Assembly: GCF_049674955.1 (NCBI RefSeq)
Contig: NZ_CP187232.1
Location: 3,038,001-3,102,000, forward strand
Reading direction: 5' to 3'
From: Sphaerisporangium viridialbum
GTDB lineage: Bacteria > Actinomycetota > Actinomycetes > Streptosporangiales > Streptosporangiaceae
DNA: 64,000 nt
This document shows, one piece after another, positions 47,532 through 56,800 of this stretch. Each line of letters begins with the position of its first letter. Within the stretch, counting starts at the first letter, position 1. The notes below the pieces were generated by a model. That model saw only the letters and a program-made list of their open reading frames with translations, was not told the origin of the DNA and searched no databases. The position numbers were made by a program, and so were the translations under genes.

Positions 47532-50500
47532 ATGAGGCTGCACCGGTTGCGGCTGACCGCGTTCGGTTCCTTCCCCGGAGACGAGGAGATCGACTTCGAC
47601 GCGCTCGGCGAGGCGGGGCTGTTCCTGGTCCACGGCCCGACGGGGGCCGGGAAGACCACCGTGCTCGACGCCGTGTGCTATGCCCTGTACGGCCAGGTGC
47701 CGGGCCAGCGCAACAGCGCCCGCCGCCTGCGCTGCGACCACGCCCCTGCCGACCGCGGTCCGAAGGTCGTGCTGGAGGTCACCGTGCGCGGCCGGCGGCT
47801 GCGCCTCACCCGTTCGCCCGTCTGGCAGCGGCCCAAGCTCAAGGGCGAGGGGCTGATCGAGGAGAAGGCCAAGGTCCTGCTGGAGGAGCTGCGTCCATCC
47901 GGCGAGTGGATGTTCCTGTCCAGCCGCGCCGACGAGACCGGAGAGCTGGTGGGCGGGCTGCTCGGCATGAACGCCGACCAGTTCTGCCAGGTGGCGATGC
48001 TTCCCCAGGGCGACTTCGCCCGTTTCCTCCGGGCCGACGGCGACGACCGCCGCAAGCTCCTGGAGAAGCTCTTCTCGGTCAAGATCTTCAGCGAGGTCGA
48101 GCACTGGCTGGCCGACCACCGCACCCGCACCGGTCAGGAGCGGCAGGAGCTGCGCCAGCAGGTCGACTCCGTCATCGACCACATGCGCGGCGCGGCGGGC
48201 CCGGCCCTCCTTTCGGCCCTGGGCCCACGGCCCGACCTCGACACATCTTCCGACCTTCAGTCGCAGGGCCGTCCTGAGGCGTGCACCGGTCCTGAACCGC
48301 AGGCCGAGCCGCTCGAATGGGCGAGGGCTCTGCTCGCCGTGGCGCGGGAGTCGCTCGCCGGGCGGGCGGAGGCGCGGGAGGCGAGCGAGGCGGCGCTGAG
48401 ATCGGCCAGGGTCGAGCTCGAAAGTTCCCGCGAGCTGGTCCAGCGGCAGCGCGGCCACGCCGAGGCGGTCGCCCGCCGCGACGAGCTCGACAGGACCGCC
48501 GACGAGCGGTCCGACCTGGAGACCATCCTCGCGGAGGCGGTCCGCGCCGACCGGGTGCTGCCGCTCGTCCAGCAGGCCGAGCAGCGAGCGGAGGACGCCG
48601 CCAAGGCCGAGCGACTCGCCGCCGACGCCATGGCGCGCGCCCTGCCCCTCCTACCCCACTCACCCGGCGGCACCGCACGATCAGAGGTGGGCTCCGAGCC
48701 GGTCTGGTCGCTGGGGGCCCGTGGAGTGGAGGGGATGGGGCCCGAGCGGCTGGCGGAGCTCGAACGCGGACGCCGTGACGAGATCGCCCGGCTGGAGCAG
48801 CTCCGCCCCGAGGAGGTACGGCTGGCGGGGGTTCGCGAGGAGCTCGCGCTGGCCGGGAAGCGCCTGGTGACGCTCGCGGAGCAGGAGGCCGAGACGGCCG
48901 GGCGGCTGGCCGTGCTGCCGGAGCTCCGCCGCGAGACGGGCGAGGCCCTCACTCGCGCACGCCTCGCCGCCTCCGGCCTTCCTCCCGCCCGCGCCGCCGT
49001 GGAGAGCGCCGTTCGGGACCTCGACGCCGTCCGGCGCCGCGACGCGCTCGCGGGCGAGCTGGCCGCCACCTGGCGCGATCTGCTCCAAGCCCTCCTCGAC
49101 CTGCCCGCCCCTCTGATCGCCGTCCTGCCGGGCACCGATGTCCTGCCGGGCACCGATGTCCTGCCGGGGGCCGGGGTCAAGGAGGCCGCGAGGCAGGTGG
49201 GCGAGCGGCTCGGCGCGATCGAGCGTGCCCACCGCGACGAGCTGGCCGGGCTGGAGCTTCGCCGGGCCGACGAGGAGCGGTTCGCCGAGATCATCGAGAA
49301 GCTCGCCGACCTGGACGACGAGCTCGCCGGGCTGGCCGATCGGGAGGCCGCCCTCGCTGACGCCCAGGCCGAGCTGCCCGGGCGTCTGGAGGAGATCGAC
49401 GCGCGGCTGGCGGCGGTGAGGGCCGAGATGGCCCGCATCCCGGCGGCGGAGGCCGCCTGCCAGGCGGCCGATGCCCTCTTGGAGCAGGCCGGGCGCCGGG
49501 ACTCGCTGGCGGCGGGGCTGGAGGCGGCCGAGGGCGAGCGGCGGCTGGCCACCGACGAGGCGCAGGAGCTGCGCGACCGTCTCCAGTCGATCAGGCAGTC
49601 CCGCATCGACGGCATGGCGGCCGAGCTGGCCCGAGGGCTCGTCCCCGGGGAGGCGTGCGTCGTATGCGGCTCGGCCGACCATCCGGCGCCCGCGTCCCCC
49701 GCCGAGGCGACCCCCACGGTCGACGACGAGCAGGCCGCCCAGGCGCTGTCCGACGCGGCGCAGGAGGCCCGTCAGGCGGCCGAGGGCAGGGTCGCCGTGC
49801 TCTCCTCCCAGCTCGACGAGGCGACCGCCCGGGCCGAGGGGCTCTCACCGGAGGCGGCGCTGGCCGCGCGCGAGGAGGCGGAGGCCGAGCTGACCCGTCT
49901 CGGCACGCTGGCGGAGCAGGAGCCCGGCCTCGCGGCAGAGGCGGAGCGCGTCCAGCACGAGCTGGACACCGCGCGCACCCGGGCTCAGGAGCTCGACCTG
50001 CTCGTGGCGGGGCACCGCGCCCACCAGTCAGGGCTTCGTGAGGAGCTCGGCCGCCTCACGGCCGTACTCGACGCGGCCCGCGACGGCGACGAGAGCGTGG
50101 CAGCCCGGCGCGACCGCGTGGACGGGCAGGCGCGGCTGCTCGTCGTCGCCATCCGGGCGGCCACCCGCGTCGGCGAGGCCGCGGCGACGTACGAAGAGGC
50201 ACGAGCGGCCGTACGGCGCGGCGTCCCGCGGCCGATCCGGCACCCCATCCCGCAAGACGCCGACACTCCAACCGTGCGGAACACAGCCGAAGACGCGGCG
50301 AGTCGATCTTGTTCGTCCGAGTCGCAGGCCGAGACGGCGGGCGGGATCCGGTCATCCGAGCCAGGGCCGGAGGGCGCCGGAGGGTTCGAGGAGCCGGGGG
50401 TTGGGGAGGCGGAGCGGGGGCTGGCGGCGGCGGAGGCGGCGCTGGCGGGGTTGCGCGAGGTCGCCGGGGGCGAGACCGCGCTCGCGGAGGCCGTGCGGCG

Positions 50501-51668
50501 CATCGAGGAGGAGCTCGCCGAGCTGACCGAGCGTGCCACGCGCATCGGCCTGGAGACCGCCGCCGAGCGTGCCAGGGAGAAGGGCCTCGCCGCCGACGCC
50601 GAGCGGCTCGCCGTACGGCTGGACGCCGCCAGGGGCGAGGACGCCACGCTCGCCGCGCGCCTGGAACGGCTGGCCGACGAAGCCGAGCTGCTACGGGACG
50701 CGGCGGAGGCCGGGCGGCTGGCCCGCTCGGCCGGCACGGAGCGGGACACCGCGCACACCAGGGCAGAGAGCGCGGCGACCGACGCGGGGTTCCCGAGCGT
50801 CGCGGACGCCAGGGCGGCCACGAGGTCGGCCGCGGCCCGCGAGTCCATGGCCGAGCGGCTGCGCGAGCTCGACGCCGAGCGCGCGGCCGTGACCAAGCTA
50901 CTGGCCGATCCGGAGCTGGTCGCGGCGGCCGCCATGCCCGCTCCCGACCTCGCCGCGCTGGCCGAGGCGTTCGACATGGCCGAGCGGGAGCACGGCACGC
51001 ACGCCTCAGCCCGCGACCAGGCAGTCGCCCGACATGACCAGCTCGCCGGGCTCGCCGAGACCCTCGAACGCGCTCTGGCCGAGTGGCGTCCCGCCGAGGA
51101 GCGCCATCGCCTCGCGAAGCGGCTCGCGGAGCTGGCCGTCGGCACCTCTCCCGACAACACACTCGACATGCGCCTGTCGTCGTACGTGCTCGGAGAGCGG
51201 TTGCGGCAGGTCGTGGACGCCGCCAACCAGCGGCTCGACCATATGTCCGGTGGTCGATACCTCCTGCTGTACGACGTGCGCAAGTCCGCCGCCGACCGCA
51301 GGCGGTCCGGGGGCGGGCTGGGTCTTCGCGTTCTCGACGGCTGGACCGGGTCCGACCGCGATCCCGCCACCTTGTCCGGCGGTGAGGCCTTCATGACATC
51401 CCTGGCCCTCGCGCTCGCGCTCGCAGACGTGGTGACCGCCGAGGCCGGTGGGGTCGAGCTCGGCACGCTCTTCATCGACGAGGGGTTCGGCACGCTCGAT
51501 GAGGAGAGCCTCGACGGCGTTCTGGACATCCTCGACGAGCTGAGGGACGGCGGCCGGGCCGTCGGCATCGTCAGCCACGTCGGCGAGCTGCGCACGCGGG
51601 TCCCTGCACAGCTCAAGGTGGTCAAGAACCGCTTCGGCTCCAGCCTTTCCGTGGCCGTCCCCGGGTAG
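47532..51668 (+). CDS. sbcC: Exonuclease SbcCD, subunit C (SMC-like ATPase)
   Basis: The 1378-residue Rad50 homologue has Walker A GPTGAGKT (35-42), a Q-loop near FCQVAMLPQGDF, long Ala/Glu/Arg-rich coiled coils, the zinc hook CVVC near residue 710, the ABC signature LSGGEAF near 1281 and Walker B LGTLFIDEGFGTLD near 1310. It is longer than the usual 1000-1050 residues. The excess lies in low-complexity insertions of the coiled coils, including a short LPGTDV repeat near residue 535 and an acidic, Pro/Ser-rich stretch near 905-960. It is partner of the preceding sbcD. Confidence 0.95.
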   Translation: MRLHRLRLTAFGSFPGDEEIDFDALGEAGLFLVHGPTGAGKTTVLDAVCYALYGQVPGQRNSARRLRCDHAPADRGPKVVLEVTVRGRRLRLTRSPVWQRPKLKGEGLIEEKAKVLLEELRPSGEWMFLSSRADETGELVGGLLGMNADQFCQVAMLPQGDFARFLRADGDDRRKLLEKLFSVKIFSEVEHWLADHRTRTGQERQELRQQVDSVIDHMRGAAGPALLSALGPRPDLDTSSDLQSQGRPEACTGPEPQAEPLEWARALLAVARESLAGRAEAREASEAALRSARVELESSRELVQRQRGHAEAVARRDELDRTADERSDLETILAEAVRADRVLPLVQQAEQRAEDAAKAERLAADAMARALPLLPHSPGGTARSEVGSEPVWSLGARGVEGMGPERLAELERGRRDEIARLEQLRPEEVRLAGVREELALAGKRLVTLAEQEAETAGRLAVLPELRRETGEALTRARLAASGLPPARAAVESAVRDLDAVRRRDALAGELAATWRDLLQALLDLPAPLIAVLPGTDVLPGTDVLPGAGVKEAARQVGERLGAIERAHRDELAGLELRRADEERFAEIIEKLADLDDELAGLADREAALADAQAELPGRLEEIDARLAAVRAEMARIPAAEAACQAADALLEQAGRRDSLAAGLEAAEGERRLATDEAQELRDRLQSIRQSRIDGMAAELARGLVPGEACVVCGSADHPAPASPAEATPTVDDEQAAQALSDAAQEARQAAEGRVAVLSSQLDEATARAEGLSPEAALAAREEAEAELTRLGTLAEQEPGLAAEAERVQHELDTARTRAQELDLLVAGHRAHQSGLREELGRLTAVLDAARDGDESVAARRDRVDGQARLLVVAIRAATRVGEAAATYEEARAAVRRGVPRPIRHPIPQDADTPTVRNTAEDAASRSCSSESQAETAGGIRSSEPGPEGAGGFEEPGVGEAERGLAAAEAALAGLREVAGGETALAEAVRRIEEELAELTERATRIGLETAAERAREKGLAADAERLAVRLDAARGEDATLAARLERLADEAELLRDAAEAGRLARSAGTERDTAHTRAESAATDAGFPSVADARAATRSAAARESMAERLRELDAERAAVTKLLADPELVAAAAMPAPDLAALAEAFDMAEREHGTHASARDQAVARHDQLAGLAETLERALAEWRPAEERHRLAKRLAELAVGTSPDNTLDMRLSSYVLGERLRQVVDAANQRLDHMSGGRYLLLYDVRKSAADRRRSGGGLGLRVLDGWTGSDRDPATLSGGEAFMTSLALALALADVVTAEAGGVELGTLFIDEGFGTLDEESLDGVLDILDELRDGGRAVGIVSHVGELRTRVPAQLKVVKNRFGSSLSVAVPG

Positions 51669-51789
51669 GCGCGTTGGGCGGGCGACGAATGCACGGATGG
51701 ACGGATGGGCTCAACGGATCCATCTCAGCGCGAAATGCGGAGCGCTAGGGTGATCCACCGAAATCAGGGGCAAAGGGGAGAGTCGCGGG

Positions 51790-52278
51790 GTGAAGATCCC
51801 AATGCCGCGTGGTGACCGGCTCACGGCGATGGTGGCGACGGGCGTCGTCGCCGTGCTCGGCGTCGTGGCGGTCGTCGTCGGCGTTGGCACCTCGTTCAGC
51901 GTCGAGGGGCCGAAGAACAACCAGAGGTACGACTTCGTGCTCAAGGCGAAGAACGCCGCGGGCGAGGGGCAGAGCGCGGCGTCGGCCACGGCCGACCTCG
52001 CCTACCCGCGGCAGGCGTACCAGAACGCCAACAACAACCAGACCGACACGATCATCAGACCCGGGGAGGACGGGAGGATTCCGAAGGGACAGTACCGGTC
52101 CATCACCGTGATCTGCCAGCTCAAGGGGGACTCGGTCACCGAGTCGGAGCCGGGCGAGACCAGTGCCGTCTGGGACCGGATCGAGTGGAACGGCGGGGTC
52201 GGCTATCTGAGCGACACGCTGATGAAGACTCCGCGTGGCGGCTTCCCCGCCGCGCCGTTGTTCCAATGCGACGACTGA
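51790..52278 (+). CDS. Membrane-anchored or secreted hypothetical protein
   Basis: A GTG at 51790 opens a 162-residue protein with one N-terminal hydrophobic helix (MVATGVVAVLGVVAVVVGVG) and an extracytoplasmic part (FSVEGPKNNQRYDFVLKAKN, KGQYRSITVICQLKGDSVT, WDRIEWNGGVGYLSDTLMKTP) that could be SH3b-like, ending FQCDD. No family recognised with confidence. It lies 15 bp upstream of the MoxR gene and is likely co-transcribed. Confidence 0.72.
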   Translation: MKIPMPRGDRLTAMVATGVVAVLGVVAVVVGVGTSFSVEGPKNNQRYDFVLKAKNAAGEGQSAASATADLAYPRQAYQNANNNQTDTIIRPGEDGRIPKGQYRSITVICQLKGDSVTESEPGETSAVWDRIEWNGGVGYLSDTLMKTPRGGFPAAPLFQCDD

Positions 52279-52293
52279 TCAGGGGGCCATGTC

Positions 52294-54897
52294 GTGAAGA
52301 ACAGTCCGCACCAAAACCATTCACAGCACAGCACCGCCCAGCACGGAAGCGCCCACCTGGGCACCGTGCCGCACGGCACTACCGCCCAGCTCGGCAGCGT
52401 GCGGTACGACAGCGGTCAGCCGCTCGGGAGTCAGAAGTACGACGACCCCCGGCCCGCTGACCAGCCGTACACCGGCAAGCGGTACGGGGACACGCGGCAG
52501 TCGGGTGCCGAGCAGAACACCGGTCACGGCGGCTCGCAGTACGGGGGTACGGAGCACGGCCGGCCTTACGTCCCCGAGTACACCGGGCCTTCGTACGGCT
52601 CCCCGGAGCAACCGGACGCGGAGGCCGGCGCACCGGCCTACGGAGGCGGTCCGTACGGCACCGGCCAGTACAAGCCCGCGGAGCAGGACGGCTCAGAACC
52701 CGGCGGCTCGGCTCATGGGACCGGGCAGTACGAACCGGCGGAGCGATCGGGCTCGGCGGATGCTGCCAGTGGGGGGTACGGCGGGGCGTCGTACGGCACA
52801 GGGGAGTACAAACCGGCGGAACCGAACGGCTCGGAAGCCGGTGACACGGATTCCGGCAGAGAACTCCCGGCCGGAAAGCGCAGCCCCGCGGAGCAATCCG
52901 GCACGGAGATCACCAGTCCCGGGTACGGCGGCGGGGGTCCGTACGGCACCGGGCAGTACAAGCCCGCCGATCAGAACGGCTCGGCGGCCGGTGCCGGTGG
53001 GTATGGCGGCGGGCCGCATGGGACCGGGCAGTACAAGCCCGCGGACCAGCCGGGTGCGGAAGCCGGCGGTGCGGGGTACGGCGGGATCTCGTATGGAACG
53101 GGCCAGTACCAGCCTGGGGGGCCGGTCAGCGCGGACGCCGGTGATGCCGGCTACAGCGGTGCGCCGTACGGCACGGGGCAGTACACCCCGGCGCTCGGGC
53201 AAGGCACGGAGCCCAACGGCTCGCCGTACAGCACCGGACAGAACAGATCCGCGGACCAGAACGGCGCCGTGTCCGGTCTGGGGTACGCCGGGGGTCCGTA
53301 CGGCACCGGCCAGTACAAACCCGCGGACCCGAACGGTGTGGACGCCGCGGGTTCCGCGTACGGGGCGAGCGGGCAGAGCGGTACGAATGCCGCGGGTTCC
53401 GCGTACGGGGCGAGCGGGCAGAACGGCGCGGATGCCGCGGGTTCCGCATACGGGGCTGCGGGCCAGGGCGGTGCGAATGCCGCCGGTTCCGGGTATGGCG
53501 ACGGCCGGTACGTGGCTGGGCAGGAGTCGAACGGGGACGCGCGGTATGGCTCCGGGCCGGAGCTGGGCGGTGCGGATACGGCGGGTTCTGGGTACGGGGC
53601 GAGCGGACAGAATGGTGTGAATGCCGCCGGTTCTGTGTACGGGGATCGGCGGGAGCAGGATGGTGGGGGGACCGGTGGTTCGGCGTACGGCACCGGTCAG
53701 TACGGCGTTCCTCAGTACGGCGTTCCTCAATACGGTGCGGGTGACTTCGCGGGCGCGGGTGCCGGTACAGCGACGGGCCTGAGTGCGGGTGCCGGCGCAG
53801 GGACGGGTGCGGGTGCCGGTGCGGGGACGGGTCTGGGTGCGGGGATGAGCTCAGGTGCGGGGACGGGCTTGGGTACGGGTACGGGGGTGGCGGGGGAATC
53901 GGCCGCCGGCCGGGTGGCCGCGGCTCATGGGGACGTGGCGGCGCTCGCGGTGCAGTTCCAGCAGCGCTTCCATGCCCTGGCGGGCAACATCGAGCAGGTG
54001 ATCCGCGGCAAGCGAGAGACCATCGAGCTCGCTCTGATCACGCTGTTCTCCGAAGGGCATCTGCTCATCGAGGACGTGCCGGGCACGGGCAAGACGACGC
54101 TGGCCCGGAGCCTGGCGGCCAGCATCGAGGCCGAGCTGCGCAGGATCCAGTTCACGCCTGACCTGCTTCCCTCCGACATCACCGGTGTCTCGATCTTCAA
54201 CCAGGCGAACCATAAGTTCGAGTTCCACCAGGGGCCGGTGTTCGCCCACATCGTGCTCGCCGACGAGATCAACCGTGCCTCGCCCAAGACCCAGGCCGCG
54301 CTGCTGGAGGTCATGGAGGAGCGGCGCGTCACCGTCGACGCCGAGCCTCATCCGGTGCCCCGGCCCTTCATGGTCGTGGCCACCCAGAACCCGGTGGACA
54401 TGGACGGCACCTATCCTCTGCCGGAGGCGCAGCTCGACCGTTTCCTGATGTGCGTGTCCGTCGGGTATCCCGACCACGCGTCGGAGCTCGAAATGCTCAA
54501 GGGAATGCCCACCGGCCCGCAGGTGGAGCGCCTGCCCCTGATCGCGCGTGCCGCCGACGTCGCCGGGATGATCGACTTCGCCACCCGCATCCACGTCGCC
54601 GACTCGATCTACGAGTACCTGGTCGCCGTGGTCAGTGCCACGAGGCGGTCGCCCGAGGTGCGGCTGGGCGCGAGTCCCCGGGCCAGCCTGGCACTGCTCC
54701 GCGCGTCCAGGGTCAAGGCGGCGGCGGCCGGGCGGCACTTCGTGATCCCCGAGGACATCAAGGCGCTCGCCGCTCCCGTGCTCGCCCACCGGCTCATCCT
54801 CACCCCCGAGGCGGAGCTGCGCGACCGCACCGCCACGGCCGTCATCGCCGAGACGCTGATGGCGACCCCCGGCCCCCAGACGCTCGCCGCGGTCTGA
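52294..54897 (+). CDS. MoxR AAA+ ATPase with long Gly/Tyr-rich repeat N-terminus
   Basis: The first about 540 of 867 residues are low-complexity Gly/Tyr/Ser/Ala repeats such as YGGGPYGTGQYKPADQ and AAGSAYGASGQ, then Gly/Thr/Ala runs. From about 550 it is a normal MoxR ATPase: GHLLIEDVPGTGKTTLARSLA (Walker A), FAHIVLADEINRASPKTQAALLEVMEE (Walker B) and VVATQNPVDMDGTYPLPEAQLDRF. MoxR proteins are normally about 320-350 residues, so this is a fusion with a disordered tail. GTG start at 52294. The usual DUF58 and transglutaminase partners do not follow. Confidence 0.88.
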   Translation: MKNSPHQNHSQHSTAQHGSAHLGTVPHGTTAQLGSVRYDSGQPLGSQKYDDPRPADQPYTGKRYGDTRQSGAEQNTGHGGSQYGGTEHGRPYVPEYTGPSYGSPEQPDAEAGAPAYGGGPYGTGQYKPAEQDGSEPGGSAHGTGQYEPAERSGSADAASGGYGGASYGTGEYKPAEPNGSEAGDTDSGRELPAGKRSPAEQSGTEITSPGYGGGGPYGTGQYKPADQNGSAAGAGGYGGGPHGTGQYKPADQPGAEAGGAGYGGISYGTGQYQPGGPVSADAGDAGYSGAPYGTGQYTPALGQGTEPNGSPYSTGQNRSADQNGAVSGLGYAGGPYGTGQYKPADPNGVDAAGSAYGASGQSGTNAAGSAYGASGQNGADAAGSAYGAAGQGGANAAGSGYGDGRYVAGQESNGDARYGSGPELGGADTAGSGYGASGQNGVNAAGSVYGDRREQDGGGTGGSAYGTGQYGVPQYGVPQYGAGDFAGAGAGTATGLSAGAGAGTGAGAGAGTGLGAGMSSGAGTGLGTGTGVAGESAAGRVAAAHGDVAALAVQFQQRFHALAGNIEQVIRGKRETIELALITLFSEGHLLIEDVPGTGKTTLARSLAASIEAELRRIQFTPDLLPSDITGVSIFNQANHKFEFHQGPVFAHIVLADEINRASPKTQAALLEVMEERRVTVDAEPHPVPRPFMVVATQNPVDMDGTYPLPEAQLDRFLMCVSVGYPDHASELEMLKGMPTGPQVERLPLIARAADVAGMIDFATRIHVADSIYEYLVAVVSATRRSPEVRLGASPRASLALLRASRVKAAAAGRHFVIPEDIKALAAPVLAHRLILTPEAELRDRTATAVIAETLMATPGPQTLAAV
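53341..53475 (+). repeat. 45-bp tandem repeat in the MoxR N-terminus, about three copies
   Basis: Three 45-bp units encode a 15-residue module AAGSAYGASGQ plus four variable residues. They sit within about 1.2 kb of looser YGTGQY/YGGG repeats from 52600 to 53740. Confidence 0.85.
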
Positions 54898-54935
54898 CAC
54901 CGCACGCACGCGCGTCCGTCCCCCCGGAGGACCTC

Positions 54936-55076
54936 ATGCCCGACATCGAGCAGGCACTGTTCCAAGTACACCTCGGTGCCTTGACGGTGTGGTGCCCCGT
55001 GCATCCGGTGCCCGGCGGTGCGCGGTGTCACAGGGTGTTCAGGCGGTTCAGCAGGTCGATCGGGGTGAGGAGGTAG
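54936..55076 (+). CDS. Short ORF (46 aa) after MoxR, possible remnant
   Basis: An ATG with a perfectly spaced GGAGG (CCGGAGGACCTC before it) opens 46 codons beginning MPDIEQALFQVHLGALTVW. The end overlaps the convergent M50 gene by 49 bp. The strong ribosome site directly after a MoxR gene, where a DUF58 gene is usually found, suggests a decayed or deleted partner. It could also be chance. Confidence 0.32.
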   Translation: MPDIEQALFQVHLGALTVWCPVHPVPGGARCHRVFRRFSRSIGVRR

Positions 55077-55762
55077 GCGCCGACGATCAGGGCGGCGGCG
55101 GAGATCAGCAGGAACAGGAAGACGAAGAACCCGCCGGGAAACGGGGTGAGCCGGGCGAGCTGGTCGGCGTCGGAGTCCGGCGCCCTGCCGTGCCGCCGCT
55201 TGCTCCGCAGCTCGAGAATCGGCCGGATGCCCCCGATGAGGAGGAACCAGGCGGCCAGCTGCGCGCCGACCGACTGCACGTCGGCCGGGGCGAACCAGGA
55301 CAGCGCGAACACCGCGCCGCCGATGGTGAGCAGCGCCACCACGCCGAACACGTTGCGGATCATCAGTAGCATGCAGGCGAGCAGCACCAGGACCGTCCAC
55401 AGGAGGATCGTGATGTATCCGGCGGCGGTCAGCCAGGCGGCGCCCAGCCCGAGCAGCGAGGGCGCGACGTACCCGGCTCCGGCGGTGAAGATCATGCCGG
55501 GGCCCGTCGGCCGTCCCCGGGTCAGGGTGACGCCGGAGGTGTCGGAGTGGAGACGGATGCCCTGGAGCTTGCGCCGGGTGAGCAGGGCCACGAGCGCGTG
55601 GCCTCCCTCGTGCGCGACCGTGATCAGGCCTCTGGAGATGTGCCAGGAGGTGGGGTAGACGACCACGCCCAGGGCCACGAACGCGGCCAGAGCCGTGATC
55701 CACATGGGCGGGCCGGGCTGCACGGCGGTCAGCCGCGCCCAGAAACCGCTGAGAGTCTGCAG
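55028..55762 (-). CDS. M50B-type membrane metallopeptidase, probable CTG start
   Basis: This is a roughly 244-residue site-2-protease-like protein with HEGGHAL as the zinc motif in a helix and about six membrane segments (WITALAAFVALGVVVYPTSW, LLWTVLVLLACMLLMI and others). M50B proteins such as this are widespread in actinomycetes; substrates unknown. The GTG at 55723 has no ribosome site and would drop a hydrophobic-aromatic start (LQTLSGFWARLTAVQP) that fits the family. A CTG at 55762 has GGAGG 6 nt upstream, so I infer a CTG start. Confidence 0.78.
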   Translation of the reverse strand: MQTLSGFWARLTAVQPGPPMWITALAAFVALGVVVYPTSWHISRGLITVAHEGGHALVALLTRRKLQGIRLHSDTSGVTLTRGRPTGPGMIFTAGAGYVAPSLLGLGAAWLTAAGYITILLWTVLVLLACMLLMIRNVFGVVALLTIGGAVFALSWFAPADVQSVGAQLAAWFLLIGGIRPILELRSKRRHGRAPDSDADQLARLTPFPGGFFVFLFLLISAAALIVGAYLLTPIDLLNRLNTL

Positions 55763-55879
55763 GGTCCACCTCCACTGGAAAAGCTATGTCCGCACGGCCG
55801 AGGACGCGCGGACATAGCGTCGCATGGTCGGCCGCCCAAGGTCTTCCCCGTACCACTAGAACAACCTTCGTGAAGGCGC

Positions 55880-56791
55880 GTGCGACAGCGGTCGGGTACG
55901 GTGCCGAGGGTGTTGGACGCGGATGTGCCCGGGTGGTGGGGCGGGCTGGGGTTGCCAGGTCTGGCCGACGTGCACGTCCATTTTCTGCCTGAGCGCATGG
56001 AGCGGCGCGTCTGGCACCACTTCGAGCATGGTGGCCCGCTGGTCGGGGAGGGCTGGGACATCCACTACCGCGTCCCGCCGGAGGAACGCGTGGCCCGCCT
56101 GCGCGCCCTCGGTGTGCGCCGTTTCACCGCCCTCGCGTACGCCCACAGGCCCGGCATGGCGTCCAGCCTCAACGAGTGGACGCTGGACTTCGCCCGTAGA
56201 ACCCCCGGTTGCGTCCCCACGGCGACGTTCTTCCCCGAGCCCGGCGTCCTCGGCTACGTACGGCTGGCGGTGGACGCCGGCGCGCGGGTGTTCAAGGTGC
56301 ACCTGCAGGTGGGGGCGTTCGACCCGCGCGACGCGGAGCTCGACGACGTGTGGGGGCTGCTGGCCGAGGCCGGGATCCCGGTGGTCGTGCACGCCTCCTC
56401 GATGCCGGTGCCGGGCAGGTGCACCGGCCCCGGCCCGATCGCCGGCGTCCTCGCTGCCCATCCGGCGCTGGGCGTGGTGGTGGCCCATCTCGGCATGCCG
56501 GAGTACGACGAGTTCCTCGGCCTCGCCGCGCGCTACCGGAACGTGCGGCTCGACACGACGATGGCGTTCACGGACTTCGCCGAGGCCACGGCGCCCTTTC
56601 CCGCGCGGCTGAGGCCGCCGCTCCGCGATCTCGGGCTCGCGGGAAAGGTCGTGCTCGGCTCCGATCTGCCCACCATCCCCTATCCCTACGCCCACCAGTT
56701 GCACTCACTGGAAAGGCTGGATCTCGGGGACGAGTGGCTTCGCGCGGTTTGCTGGCACAATGGGATCCAGGTTCTCGGAGAACCCCTCTAA
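55880..56791 (+). CDS. Amidohydrolase (amidohydrolase_2 / ACMSD-like)
   Basis: The 303-residue TIM-barrel metal-dependent hydrolase has HVHF on strand 1, KVHLQVGAF on strand 4, VVHASS, VVAHLGMP and LGSDLP with the catalytic Asp. These are the five metal/active-site positions of the amidohydrolase_2 family, which includes ACMS decarboxylase. The specific reaction is unknown. The GTG at 55880 is the longest start; a GTG at 55901 or one at 55910 (just after GAGG) could also be used. Confidence 0.86.
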   Translation: MRQRSGTVPRVLDADVPGWWGGLGLPGLADVHVHFLPERMERRVWHHFEHGGPLVGEGWDIHYRVPPEERVARLRALGVRRFTALAYAHRPGMASSLNEWTLDFARRTPGCVPTATFFPEPGVLGYVRLAVDAGARVFKVHLQVGAFDPRDAELDDVWGLLAEAGIPVVVHASSMPVPGRCTGPGPIAGVLAAHPALGVVVAHLGMPEYDEFLGLAARYRNVRLDTTMAFTDFAEATAPFPARLRPPLRDLGLAGKVVLGSDLPTIPYPYAHQLHSLERLDLGDEWLRAVCWHNGIQVLGEPL

Positions 56792-56800
56792 GCTGGGTGA

